Shown here piece by piece: positions 11,024 to 20,541 of a stretch of DNA of 64,000 bases; positions within the stretch are counted from its first letter, which is position 1; each line of letters opens with the position of its first letter. The position numbers were made by a program, and so were the translations under genes. A model generated the notes under the pieces. It was given only the letters and a program-made list of their open reading frames with translations. It was not told where the DNA came from and made no database searches. Origin of the DNA: Alphaproteobacteria bacterium (lineage in GTDB: Bacteria > Pseudomonadota > Alphaproteobacteria > Micropepsales > Micropepsaceae); assembly GCA_947474565.1 (NCBI GenBank), contig CANJIS010000003.1, positions 1-64,000 on the forward strand. The letters are read 5' to 3'.

Positions 11024-12051
11024 CTAGCCCAATGCCGCCACCGGCCCTTCCAGCAACGCCATCAGATCGCTGAAATAGCCTTCCGAGCGCGCCGGCTGGT
11101 TGGGGTCCGAGGTGATCGCCACCGCCAAATTCTTCTGCAGATGCGCCGCAATGATCTGGCCGCCATAACCGCGCGCCAGCGCCCAGCCCGTGTCGCTGAG
11201 AAACCAGCCATAGCCATAGGCGAGACCGGAGAAGGGCGAGCGGGTACGCGGCGTCAGCGATGCTTCGATCCAGTTCGCCGGTATCACCTGTCGTCCGCCG
11301 AAGCGGCCCTTGTCGCGCAGCATCACCGCGGTTTTCAGCAGGCGCGGGACGTCAATCCCATTTCATTGCCGCCGAAATAAAAACCCTGCGGGTCGCGCGT
11401 CCAGGGCGGCACATCGATCTTCAACGGCCCGCCCAGCCGTTCCCGCGCCAAAAGACTTTTGCCTGTCACGGTGGCCAGCGCCGCCCCCAGAACATGCGTG
11501 CTGCCGGTGGAATAAATCATCCGCCCGCCCGGCCTGTCGATCATGGGCCGCCGCAGCACATAACTGACCCAGTTGGGCGATTGCACCCAGGCGCCATAAT
11601 TGCGGCCCGATGTAGCGTCGAGGCCCGCACGCAAGGTGACCAAATCTTCCATGGTGATGGCGCCCACGCCCGGTGCGGCGTTGGCCGGGATCAGCTTCGG
11701 CGCAACATCGCCCAGGCGCGCGTCCAGCTTGATCTCGCCGCGCGCGATGGCGCTGCCCAGCAGTAGGGCGACAATGCTCTTGGAGCCGGATTTGATATTG
11801 GCTGGCCGGTCGAGCCCGCCGCCGCGCACAGCCTCCGCCAGCACCACATCATCGCCGTGGCTCACCAGGATGGAATGAAGCTGGCGCAACCCCCGCGCCG
11901 CGCGGCGTACTGCATCCGCGCTCTGGCCGAAAGCAGGCCGGGCAAACGGCAATGCCAGGACGCCCGCGGTAAATCCGCGCCGGGAGAGGAGCAGTGATTT
12001 CATCACCGGGGATTTTACACCAAGGACGCAGTATTCAGTTAGCCATTGCAC
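11024..12051 (-). pseudogene. Serine hydrolase / class C beta-lactamase-family protein, disrupted by a single-base frameshift
   Basis: ORFs 11335..12051 and 11024..11326 (both minus) together make one beta-lactamase-like protein (SKSIVALLLGSAIARGEI; YSTGSTHVLGAAL; GGNEMGLT / LRDKGRFGGRQVIPANWIEASL). Adding one base near 11342-11352 restores ...GNEMGLTPRALLKTAVMLRDKG. Confidence 0.75.
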
Positions 12052-12075
12052 TAAGTATTCGGGTGTGATACTTAG
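12051..12075. promoter_or_regulatory. Putative ArsR operator: inverted repeat CTAAGTAT-N9-ATACTTAG
   Basis: Perfect 8-bp arms 5 bp upstream of the ArsR-family start codon. Confidence 0.6.
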
Positions 12076-12079
12076 CCTT

Positions 12080-12415
12080 ATGGAACACTATCGAGCCCGT
12101 CTGGACGGTCTTTTTCAGGCTCTTTCCGATCCCACCCGCCGGGCCGTGCTTCGGCAATTGAGCAAGGGACCCGCCAGTATTACCAACCTGGCGCAGCCTT
12201 TCGATATGGCCCTGCCGTCCTTCCTGAAACATATCCGGCTGCTGGAAGAGAGCGGCTGGGTTCGCACCCGCAAGGAGGGCCGGGTACGAACCTGCGCCAT
12301 CGAAAAGAAAGCTTTTGCTGAAGCGGATTCCTGGTTGTCGGCGCAGCGCGCCTTGTGGGAAGCGCGCACCGACCGGCTGGAACGGTTCGTTACCAGCGGA
12401 AAGAAAGACCAATGA
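12080..12415 (+). CDS. ArsR family winged-helix transcriptional regulator
   Basis: LFQALSDPTRRAVLRQLSKGPASITNLAQPFDMALPSFLKHIRLLEESGWVRTRKEGRVRTC. Confidence 0.92.
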   Translation: MEHYRARLDGLFQALSDPTRRAVLRQLSKGPASITNLAQPFDMALPSFLKHIRLLEESGWVRTRKEGRVRTCAIEKKAFAEADSWLSAQRALWEARTDRLERFVTSGKKDQ

Positions 12416-12882
12416 ACGGCAATGACCGGACCATATCGCGCATCATCAAGGTGCCCCGCGCCTCTGTCTGGAACGCCTGGGCCAATCCTGGGAACTTTGA
12501 ACAGTGGTGGATTCCCGAACCGTTGAAATGCCGGGTGGTGGACATGGATTTGCGTCCCGGCGGCGCTTTCGTGACTCAGATGAGTGAAGATGGCGCCACC
12601 TACACGCCCCACATGAACGCCTGTTTCCTGGCGGCGGATGCCTTGGAGCGGATTGTTTTCACCAACGCCCTGACCGGCGGCTGGCGGCCGGCGGAAGATT
12701 TCTATCCCGTGCCGATGACGGCGATCATCACCTTGCGCGACCACGCCGGGGGCACGGAATATTCCGCCCGGGTGCTGCACCGGAATGAAGCGGACCGCAA
12801 GACTCACAGCGATATGGGATTTCAGGAGGGCTGGGGCACGGTTCTGGATCAGCTTGCCCGGAAGCTGGAATCGCGGGACTGA
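12412..12882 (+). CDS. SRPBCC (AHSA1-like) domain protein
   Basis: TISRIIKVPRASVWNAWANPGNFEQWWIPEPLKCRVVDMDLRPGGAF; ATGA overlap with the ArsR gene. Confidence 0.9.
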   Translation: MNGNDRTISRIIKVPRASVWNAWANPGNFEQWWIPEPLKCRVVDMDLRPGGAFVTQMSEDGATYTPHMNACFLAADALERIVFTNALTGGWRPAEDFYPVPMTAIITLRDHAGGTEYSARVLHRNEADRKTHSDMGFQEGWGTVLDQLARKLESRD

Positions 12883-12926
12883 TCCGCCGCCTTTGCGGCA
12901 GATTGCTCCTGCATTAGCATCCACCC

Positions 12927-15104
12927 ATGACCAACATGCTTCAACAGGCGGTGGCGCAGCACCAGGCTGGACGGCTCCAGGAAGCCGCCGCGCTCTATAA
13001 GCAGATTCTGCAGGCGCAACCGAACCATTTCGATGCCTTGCATCTTTTGGGCGTGATCTTTTTCCAGGCCGGACAAAACAGCCAGGCGGTGGAGCTGATT
13101 CAGCGCGCCATCGCCATCAATCCCGCTCATCCCGCGCCGCATCTGAATATAGGGTTGGCGTTGAAAGGCCTGGGCCGGGCGCAAGAGGCGCTGGCCAGCT
13201 ACGACAAGGCTATCGCGCTGAAGCCCAATTACCCTGACGCCTTCAACAACCGCGCCGCTGCGCTACAGGATTTGCTCCGGCTGGACGATGCGCTGGCCAG
13301 TTATGACAAGGCTGTGGCGCTCGATCCCGGTTTTGTCGAAGCCTGGAACAATCGCGGCGCCCTGCTGCGCGATCTCAAGCGCGTTGATGAGGCGATGGCC
13401 AGTTACGACCGCGCCCTGGCGCTCAAGCCCGATTTCGCCGCGGTGTGGAGCAATCGCGGCGCCTTGCTGCAGGATCTCAAGCGGCACGACGATGCGCTGG
13501 CATCTTATGACAAGGCGATTGCGCTGGAGCCGAACTATGCCGACGCCTGGAACAATCGCGGCGTGGTGTTCCGCGATACACGGCGGCTGGAAGATGCGCT
13601 GGTCTGTTTCGATCAGGCAATTGCGATCCAGCCGGATTATGCCGATGCCTATGTCAATCGCGCCCCGGTCTTGCGTGACCTGAAACGAATCGACGAGGCG
13701 GCGGCGAGTTATGCGCAGGCTCTCAAGCTGAAGCCCGGCTACGAATTCCTGTCCGGCTATCTTCTGGAAACCAGAATGATGATCTGTGACTGGGATGGGC
13801 TGGAAGACGGGTTTGCCAGTTGCGCCGCCGGCATCCGCGAAGGCAGGCGCATGACGACGCCGTTCCCCTTGCTGGCCATGATCGATGATCCGGCGCTGCA
13901 CCAGATGGCGGCGCAGATTTACACCGATGCCAAATGCCCTGAGAACAATGCGCTGGGCGCGATCCCCAGGCGTAGTGCGGGCGAAAAAATCCGCATCGGT
14001 TATTACTCCGCCGATTTCCATAACCACGCCACCGCTTACCTGATCGCCGAGGCGCTGGAAGCGCATGACCGCAGCCGGTTTGAACTCACCGGCTTCTCCT
14101 TCGGCCCCGACGATCAGGGCGATATGCGCCAGCGCCTCTTTCCCGCCTTCGACAAGTTCATGGACGTTCGGGGCGTCAGCGATGGCGAAATCGCCAAGCT
14201 GTCCCGCGGTCTCGGCATCGATGTTGCGGTAGACTTAAAGGGCCATACGCAGCATTCCCGGCCCGGCATCTTCGCTGTTCGCGCCGCCCCGGTCCAGGCG
14301 CAGTATATCGGCTATCCCGGGACCATGGGCGCGCCTTACATGGATTATGTGATCGCGGATAAAATCGTGATCCCGCCCGGCAGCGAAAGCGATTACCGCG
14401 AAAAAATCCTGCGCCTGCCGCACAGCTACCAGGCCAATGATTCCGGCCGCCGGATTTCCGCCAAAGCCGTAACCCGCCAGGAAGCGGGGCTGCCTGAATC
14501 GGGTTTTGTCTTCTGCAGCTTTAACAACAATTACAAAATCCTGCCTGAGACCTTCGAAAGCTGGATGCACATTCTGAAGGCGGTGGAGGGCAGTGTGTTG
14601 TGGCTGCTGGAAGACAATGCCATCGCCGCCTCCAATCTGCGCAAACACGCGGCCGCTGCGGGTATTGAACCCGCCCGCCTGATTTTTGCCGGGCGTGTGC
14701 TGCTGGATGAGCATCTGGCGCGGCATCGCCTGGCCAATCTGTTCCTCGATACCTGGCCCTATAACGCCCACACCACCGCCAGCGATGCGCTGTGGGCCGG
14801 GCTGCCGGTATTGACCCGCACCGGCCGCGCCTTTGCCGGCAGGGTCGCGGCAAGCTTGTTGGGCGCCATCGGCCTGCCGGAGCTCATCACCAATTCCACG
14901 GCGGACTATGAAGCGCTGGCGATAGATCTGGCGCGAAATCCGGAAAAGCTGTCCGCCCTCCGCAAAAAACTGGACAGCAACAAAACAACCATGCCTTTGT
15001 TTAACGGAAAACTGATCGCGCGGCATCTGGAAGCCGGCTATGCGGCGATGCTTGCCCGCCACCAATCCGGCCTGCCGCCGGATCATATCGAGGTTTCACT
15101 GTGA
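12927..15104 (+). CDS. TPR-repeat O-GlcNAc transferase-like (SPINDLY/OGT family) protein
   Basis: About 8 TPRs then RIGYYSADFHNHATAYLIAEALEAHDRSRFE, QAQYIGYPGTMGAPYMDYVIADKIVIPP, FCSFNNNYKILPETFESWMHIL, LFLDTWPYNAHTTASDALWAGLPVLT of bacterial OGT-like C-terminal domains. Confidence 0.92.
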   Translation: MTNMLQQAVAQHQAGRLQEAAALYKQILQAQPNHFDALHLLGVIFFQAGQNSQAVELIQRAIAINPAHPAPHLNIGLALKGLGRAQEALASYDKAIALKPNYPDAFNNRAAALQDLLRLDDALASYDKAVALDPGFVEAWNNRGALLRDLKRVDEAMASYDRALALKPDFAAVWSNRGALLQDLKRHDDALASYDKAIALEPNYADAWNNRGVVFRDTRRLEDALVCFDQAIAIQPDYADAYVNRAPVLRDLKRIDEAAASYAQALKLKPGYEFLSGYLLETRMMICDWDGLEDGFASCAAGIREGRRMTTPFPLLAMIDDPALHQMAAQIYTDAKCPENNALGAIPRRSAGEKIRIGYYSADFHNHATAYLIAEALEAHDRSRFELTGFSFGPDDQGDMRQRLFPAFDKFMDVRGVSDGEIAKLSRGLGIDVAVDLKGHTQHSRPGIFAVRAAPVQAQYIGYPGTMGAPYMDYVIADKIVIPPGSESDYREKILRLPHSYQANDSGRRISAKAVTRQEAGLPESGFVFCSFNNNYKILPETFESWMHILKAVEGSVLWLLEDNAIAASNLRKHAAAAGIEPARLIFAGRVLLDEHLARHRLANLFLDTWPYNAHTTASDALWAGLPVLTRTGRAFAGRVAASLLGAIGLPELITNSTADYEALAIDLARNPEKLSALRKKLDSNKTTMPLFNGKLIARHLEAGYAAMLARHQSGLPPDHIEVSL
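13185..13730 (+). repeat. In-frame 102-bp tandem repeat array encoding near-identical 34-aa TPR units
   Basis: Recurring (L)ASYDKAIALKPNYADAWNNRGAxLRDLKRxDDA units, visible in DNA as repeated aatcgcggcg...gatctcaagcg blocks. Confidence 0.85.
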
Positions 15105-15445
15105 CAGTCATTTACGGCATCAAGAATTGCGACACGATGAAAAAGGCCTTCACCTGGCTGGACAAGCACAAGGTCGCATACAGCTTCCATGATTATAAGA
15201 AGGAAGGCATTGACCGCGCCCGGCTGGAAAAATGGGTGAAGGCCCAGGGCTGGGAAATCATCCTCAATCGCGCAGGCATCACCTTCAAAAAGCTGCCGGA
15301 TCAGGACAAAGAAGGCATCACCGAAAAGAAGGCCATCGCCCTGATGCTGGCGCAGCCGTCCATGATCAAGCGGCCGGTAATCGAGAAAGGCGCCAGGCTC
15401 CTGGTCGGGTTCAAGCCGGACGATTACGCAAAGGCTTTCGCATGA
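15101..15445 (+). CDS. ArsC/Spx-family (YffB-like) thioredoxin-fold protein
   Basis: MTVIYGIKNCDTMKKAFTWLDKHKVAYSFHDYKKEGIDRARLEKWV. Confidence 0.9.
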   Translation: MTVIYGIKNCDTMKKAFTWLDKHKVAYSFHDYKKEGIDRARLEKWVKAQGWEIILNRAGITFKKLPDQDKEGITEKKAIALMLAQPSMIKRPVIEKGARLLVGFKPDDYAKAFA

Positions 15446-16224
15446 GTATTTACATCGGCGTCGGCGGGTGGGTCTTTGACGAGTGGCGGGACAATTTCTA
15501 CCCGAAAGGCCTCAGCCAGAAGAAAGAGCTGGAATATGCCAGCCGCCAGCTCACCGCCATCGAGGTCAATGGTACCTATTACGGTTCGCAGAAGCCGGAA
15601 AGTTTCGCCCGCTGGCATGACGAAACGCCAGACGATTTTGTCTTCACCCTGAAGGGGCCGCGGTTCGCCACCAACCGGCGGGTCTTGGCGGAAGCCGGGT
15701 CCTCCATCGAAAAATTCCTGGAAAGCGGCATCACCCGCCTGAAAAAGAAACTCGGTCCCCTCAATTGGCAATTCATGGCGACCAAGAAATTCGATCCGGC
15801 CGATTTCGAAGCTTTCCTCACGCTCCTGCCCAAACGCCATGACGGCGTCCCGCTGCGCCATGCGGTGGAAGTGCGCCATGACAGCTTCGCCAACGCCGAG
15901 TTCGTCACGCTTTGCCGCAACCATGGCGTGGCCATCATTTTCGCGGCCGACAGCGAATTTCCCACCATCCCGGATGTGACGGCAGACTTCGTCTATGCCC
16001 GTCTCATGGGCACGGCGGAAAAGGAAAAACTGGGCTACTCAAAACCCGTGCTGGGAAAATGGGCCGAGCGCGCCCATCAGTGGGAGGCCGGCGAAAGTCC
16101 CAAGCTCAAACTACTGGCCAAGCCCGCGCCGAAAAAGAAGCGCCATGTCTTTATGTTCGTCATCAGCGGCGCCAAAGCGCGCAACCCAGCCGCGGCGATG
16201 ACTATTATTGAAGCGTTGCATTGA
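15442..16224 (+). CDS. DUF72 domain-containing protein
   Basis: MSIYIGVGGWVFDEWRDNFYPKGLSQKKELEYASRQLTAIEVNGTYY; internal ATG 15442 overlaps previous stop. Confidence 0.9.
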   Translation: MSIYIGVGGWVFDEWRDNFYPKGLSQKKELEYASRQLTAIEVNGTYYGSQKPESFARWHDETPDDFVFTLKGPRFATNRRVLAEAGSSIEKFLESGITRLKKKLGPLNWQFMATKKFDPADFEAFLTLLPKRHDGVPLRHAVEVRHDSFANAEFVTLCRNHGVAIIFAADSEFPTIPDVTADFVYARLMGTAEKEKLGYSKPVLGKWAERAHQWEAGESPKLKLLAKPAPKKKRHVFMFVISGAKARNPAAAMTIIEALH

Positions 16225-16432
16225 TCCACAGGGACCGCGTCGCCCCGTGCACCCGTTGTGATCAATCAGCGCCGGGCTACCAGTCCTAGACTCGCCCAGT
16301 GGGCCGCCACCGTCCGTCCGGTTTTGGCTGTTGATGACCGCTTAAACAGCTTGTTCCGGACCCGCGCACTCGCTTGATTGCCCGCCCCGCGCCGCGGTTG
16401 CGCGCGGATTTCAAGGCGGCTTTGAGAAGATT

Positions 16433-17863
16433 ATGGAACAAGACGCCTATCGCCACGTCCCCTACGACATCGACATCGAGCAGGCCCTGCTTGGTTCGAT
16501 CCTGGTGGACAATCAATCGCTGGAACGGGTCGGCGCGCTGCTCAAGCCCGACCATTTCTACGATCCCCTGCATGCGCGCCTGTTCGAAGCCATGGCGCAG
16601 GCGTTCGAGCGCGGCAGTTTTGTCCTCACCCCGCTCACCTTGAATGCCGCCATGAAGGCCGATCCCGGCCTGATCGAAGTTGGCGGTGTCGCCTATCTGT
16701 CGGGCCTGGCCTCGGCGGCGCCCGCCATGCCCAATGTGCGCGATTACGCCCGCATTCTGCATGATCTGGCGGTACGTCGGACCCTGATCCGCATCGGCGA
16801 GGATATCGTCAACACCGCTTATGAGGCGCCCACCGAAAAGGGCCCGGCGATACAAATCCAGGAAGCTGAAAAAGCGCTCTATGCGGTCAGCGAAACCGCC
16901 CGTTATGGCGAAGGCCCCATCGATTTCCATGAATCCCTGCGCCGTGCAGTGGAATCGGCGGAAGCGGCGCAAAAGCGCGGTGGCCGCATTTCCGGCGTCA
17001 CCTCCGGTTTCACCGATGTCGACAATCTTCTGGGCGGTCTGCAACCCTCTGACCTTCTGATCCTCGCCGGCCGTCCCGGCATGGGCAAAACCGCGTTGGG
17101 CACCAACATGGCCTTTCACGCGGCGCAAGCTTACATGCGGGACATTGCGGCGGGCGCGGAAATGCCGCGCGGCGCACCGGTGCTGTTCTTCTCGCTGGAA
17201 ATGGCGGCGCAGCAATTGTCCGCTCGTATTCTGGCCGAGCAGACCGAAATCGAAATGTGGAAAATCCGCAACGGCCGTTTCTCCGAACAGGAATGGGAGA
17301 AATTCGTTCTCACCATGCAGGAGCTTTCCACTCTGCCGCTCTATATCGACGACACCGGCGGCATCTCCATCGCCCAAATCGCGGCCCGTGCCCGCCGCCT
17401 GAAGCGGGAAAAGGGCGTCGGCCTGATCATCATCGACTATCTGCAATTGGTTGAGCCCAGCCGCCGTGCAGAGAACCGGGTGCAGGAAATCACCGAAGTC
17501 ACCAAGGGTCTCAAAACCCTGGCCAAGGAATTGAACGTGCCGGTCCTTGCCCTGTCGCAGCTCTCGCGTGGCGTGGACGCCCGCGACGACAAGCGCCCCA
17601 TCCTGTCGGACTTGCGCGAATCCGGCTCCATCGAACAGGACGCCGACGTGGTGATGTTCGTGTATCGCGAAGAATATTATCTCAAGTCCCGCGAACCCGA
17701 TCCCTCCACGCCCGATCATGCCAAATGGCTTGAGAAGTGCGAGCGTGCCCACCGCCGGGCCGAAGTGCTGGTGGAAAAGCACCGCCATGGCGCCACCAAC
17801 AAGATCGACCTGTATTTCGACGACCGCTTCACCCGCTTCAGCAATCTGGTGGCCGAAGGCTAG
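16433..17863 (+). CDS. dnaB: Replicative DNA helicase
   Basis: PYDIDIEQALLGSILVDNQ, LLILAGRPGMGKTAL Walker A, IIIDYLQL, DARDDKRPILSDLRESGSIEQDADVVMFVYREEYY. Confidence 0.97.
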   Translation: MEQDAYRHVPYDIDIEQALLGSILVDNQSLERVGALLKPDHFYDPLHARLFEAMAQAFERGSFVLTPLTLNAAMKADPGLIEVGGVAYLSGLASAAPAMPNVRDYARILHDLAVRRTLIRIGEDIVNTAYEAPTEKGPAIQIQEAEKALYAVSETARYGEGPIDFHESLRRAVESAEAAQKRGGRISGVTSGFTDVDNLLGGLQPSDLLILAGRPGMGKTALGTNMAFHAAQAYMRDIAAGAEMPRGAPVLFFSLEMAAQQLSARILAEQTEIEMWKIRNGRFSEQEWEKFVLTMQELSTLPLYIDDTGGISIAQIAARARRLKREKGVGLIIIDYLQLVEPSRRAENRVQEITEVTKGLKTLAKELNVPVLALSQLSRGVDARDDKRPILSDLRESGSIEQDADVVMFVYREEYYLKSREPDPSTPDHAKWLEKCERAHRRAEVLVEKHRHGATNKIDLYFDDRFTRFSNLVAEG

Positions 17864-17990
17864 TTCTGCGCTTTCCACCGCTGCTTTTTCGCTGAAAATC
17901 GTCTAAAATGAACAACTTGTCAGGCCTGCCGGTTTACCGGCGGGGCAGGGCGGTTATGATGGCCAGTGATCCCCCTCGGAACCAATCGCC

Positions 17991-18650
17991 TTGGTAACGG
18001 ACGACATTCTGGCCTATCCCGGCTTCCGGACCAGGCGCCGGCTCAGCGACGCGGAACGCCGCCGCCTTGTGGCGCGCGACGGTTTCGCCTGGGCCGTGGT
18101 GGGTTTGATCCACCTGATGATGTTTTTGGGGTTGGTGATCTCGCTGCAGCAGGCGCGCGTCAGGCCCGGCAGGCCCAGCAGCACGGTCGAACAGATTTTC
18201 GACCTCTCGCTGATACGCCGCAACCGCGCCGTGCCGCTCAATCTTGCGCCACCCGAGCCCAACCAGGAACGCGATGTCAGCGCCAAGCCGCTCACCGTCA
18301 TCCCACCCAAGACACCGGTGATCGAAGTGGTGCCGTCCGCGCTCACGGATGGCGATGTGCTGCAAGGCATTGGCCGGTACCTGGCTTGCAGCGCCGGCAT
18401 TTTCGAATATCTCGATCCCCGGCAACAGGCGCGCTGCCAGCACCAGCCCTGGCAGGGCCTGGAATTGCCCAACGGCATGATCGTGCTCAATCCGGGTGCG
18501 CAGATACAACCAGCCCCCTCCGGCGGTCTGCAACTTAGCGGCGCCGACGCCTTGCGGCGCCAGACCCAGCAGGGCGGCTCCAATTGCCCGATCATGGTCA
18601 ACACGCCCTGCCTGGCCGATATGTTCAACGGCGTGCCGGGCCGCCAATGA
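17991..18650 (+). CDS. Hypothetical protein, one predicted TM near N-terminus, cysteine-containing C-terminal half
   Basis: 219 aa between dnaB and alr; TTG start; FAWAVVGLIHLMMFLGLVISL hydrophobic segment. Confidence 0.65.
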   Translation: MVTDDILAYPGFRTRRRLSDAERRRLVARDGFAWAVVGLIHLMMFLGLVISLQQARVRPGRPSSTVEQIFDLSLIRRNRAVPLNLAPPEPNQERDVSAKPLTVIPPKTPVIEVVPSALTDGDVLQGIGRYLACSAGIFEYLDPRQQARCQHQPWQGLELPNGMIVLNPGAQIQPAPSGGLQLSGADALRRQTQQGGSNCPIMVNTPCLADMFNGVPGRQ

Positions 18651-18651
18651 C

Positions 18652-19758
18652 ATGACGGATTTCGAACCCGGCCACTTCGAACCTGCAAGTCTCACCGTGC
18701 GCCTCGGCGCCATCGCGCAGAATTATCGTTTCTTCCAGCGCCTGGCCGGCGCCGCCGCCACCGCCGCGGTGGTGAAGGCCGATGGCTATGGTCTGGGATT
18801 GAAGATGATTGCCCCGGCGCTGGGCGGCGCGGGCGCCGATACATTCTTTGTCGCCCGGCTGTCGGAAGGCATCGCTTTGCGCCCGCTTCTGCCGCAGGCG
18901 CGCATCTATGTGCTGGATGGCGCGCCGCCCGATGCCGTGCCCAGCCTGATCGCCCATCGCCTGACGCCGGTGCTGAGCTCGCTGTCCCAGATCGCGGCCT
19001 GGAGCGCGGCGGGCGGCAAACACGATGCCGCTATCCATATCGACACCGGCATGAACCGGCTGGGTTTGCCACCCGATGAACTCGCCACCCTGGCGGCGGA
19101 ATGGAAAACGCGTCTGGGCGGCATCAATCTGGTGCTGCTGATGAGCCATCTGGCTTGCGCCGACGATCTGGGACCGGACGCGGCGATGAACCGCCGCCAG
19201 CTGGAACGCTTTCGCAGCAGCCTCGCCATGCTGCCGCCAACGCGCGCCAGCCTGGCTGCATCCAGCGGCATCCATCTGGGCAAGGATTATCATTTCGATA
19301 TGGTGCGCCCCGGTATCGGGCTTTATGGCGCCGGACCGAAGGGCCACAAAAACCCCATGAAAAACGTTGCGATTTTGACCGGCCGGGTGCTGCAAGTCCG
19401 CCGAATTGACAAGGGGGACAGCGTTGGTTACGCAGCCACGTTCCACGCAAAAAGGCCAACCATGATCGCCACCGTCGCGCTCGGATATGCCGACGGAATG
19501 CTGCGCGCGGCGTCCAACCGTGGCATGGCGGCGATCAATGGTGCACGCGTGCCGGTGGTGGGCCGTATTTCCATGGACCTCATCACGCTCGATGTCACCG
19601 ACTTGAAGACGCTGCCCCAGCCCGGCGATGAAGCCGAGCTGATGGGCGATACCGTTACCCTGGCCGATGTCGCCGAGGCCGCCGGTACCAACGAATATGA
19701 AATTCTCACCCGGCTCTCGTCCCGCGTGCCGCGCCGCTACACGGATGCCGCCCAATGA
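18652..19758 (+). CDS. alr: Alanine racemase
   Basis: AVVKADGYGLGLKMIAPAL PLP-lysine motif; HIDTGMNRLGL; VRPGIGLYG; ATG 18652 preferred over 18496. Confidence 0.95.
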   Translation: MTDFEPGHFEPASLTVRLGAIAQNYRFFQRLAGAAATAAVVKADGYGLGLKMIAPALGGAGADTFFVARLSEGIALRPLLPQARIYVLDGAPPDAVPSLIAHRLTPVLSSLSQIAAWSAAGGKHDAAIHIDTGMNRLGLPPDELATLAAEWKTRLGGINLVLLMSHLACADDLGPDAAMNRRQLERFRSSLAMLPPTRASLAASSGIHLGKDYHFDMVRPGIGLYGAGPKGHKNPMKNVAILTGRVLQVRRIDKGDSVGYAATFHAKRPTMIATVALGYADGMLRAASNRGMAAINGARVPVVGRISMDLITLDVTDLKTLPQPGDEAELMGDTVTLADVAEAAGTNEYEILTRLSSRVPRRYTDAAQ

Positions 19759-20531
19759 ACATTGTGGCTGGGATCGGGCGTGCGGTACTGGCGCTGCTGG
19801 CCTCTCTGGGCCGGATCGCCGATTTCACCATCCGCTCGGTGACAAGCATCGTCAGCCCGCCGATTTATGGCCGGCTGATTGCGGTCCAGATTCTGCGCAT
19901 CGGCTATTTCTCGCTGCCGGTGGTCGGGCTCACCGCGCTGTCTACTGGTGCGGTCTTGGCGCTGCAGATTTATCTGGGCGGCAACCGCTATGGCGCCGAA
20001 GCCATCGTGCCGCAGATCGTGGTTCTGGGCATCACCCGTGAATTGGGTCCCGTGATCGCCGGCCTGATGGTGGCGGGCCGCGTCGCCGCCGCCATTGCCG
20101 CGGAAATCGGCACCATGAAGGTGACCGAGCAGATCGATGCGCTCACCACCCTGGCCACCAATCCCATCAAATATCTGGTGGTGCCGCGCTTGATCGCGGC
20201 GGTGGTTTCGATGCCCATTCTGACCGCGATCGGCGACTCCATCGGCGTGTTCGGCGGTTATCTGGTCGCCACACAAAATCTGGGTTTCACCGGCTCCATC
20301 TATCTCAAGAACACGGTGGATTTCGCCACCCGCCAGGACATCATGTCCGGTCTGATCAAGGCGTCGGTGTTTGGTTTCATCGTTGCCCTGATGGGCTGCT
20401 ATCACGGCTTCAATTCCAAGGGCGGCGCTCAGGGCGTGGGCGCGGCGACCACCAGCGCGGTGGTGTCGTCCTGCATTCTCATCCTTGCCGCCGACTTTGC
20501 GCTCACGGCCCTTCTGTTCCACACCGCATGA
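19755..20531 (+). CDS. MlaE family lipid ABC transporter permease
   Basis: GAVLALQIYLGGNRYGAEAIVPQIVVLGITRELGPVIAGLMVAGRVAAAIAAEIGTMKVTEQIDAL. Confidence 0.93.
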   Translation: MNIVAGIGRAVLALLASLGRIADFTIRSVTSIVSPPIYGRLIAVQILRIGYFSLPVVGLTALSTGAVLALQIYLGGNRYGAEAIVPQIVVLGITRELGPVIAGLMVAGRVAAAIAAEIGTMKVTEQIDALTTLATNPIKYLVVPRLIAAVVSMPILTAIGDSIGVFGGYLVATQNLGFTGSIYLKNTVDFATRQDIMSGLIKASVFGFIVALMGCYHGFNSKGGAQGVGAATTSAVVSSCILILAADFALTALLFHTA

Positions 20532-20541
20532 GACTTGACCC

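Noticed and set aside
13185-13730. CRISPR-like or satellite array
   Set aside because: Periodic repeats are in frame at 102 bp and encode TPR motifs; there are no unique spacers or cas genes.
16286-17878. 530-aa minus-strand ORF opposite dnaB
   Set aside because: Antisense shadow ORF of dnaB; no recognisable domain.
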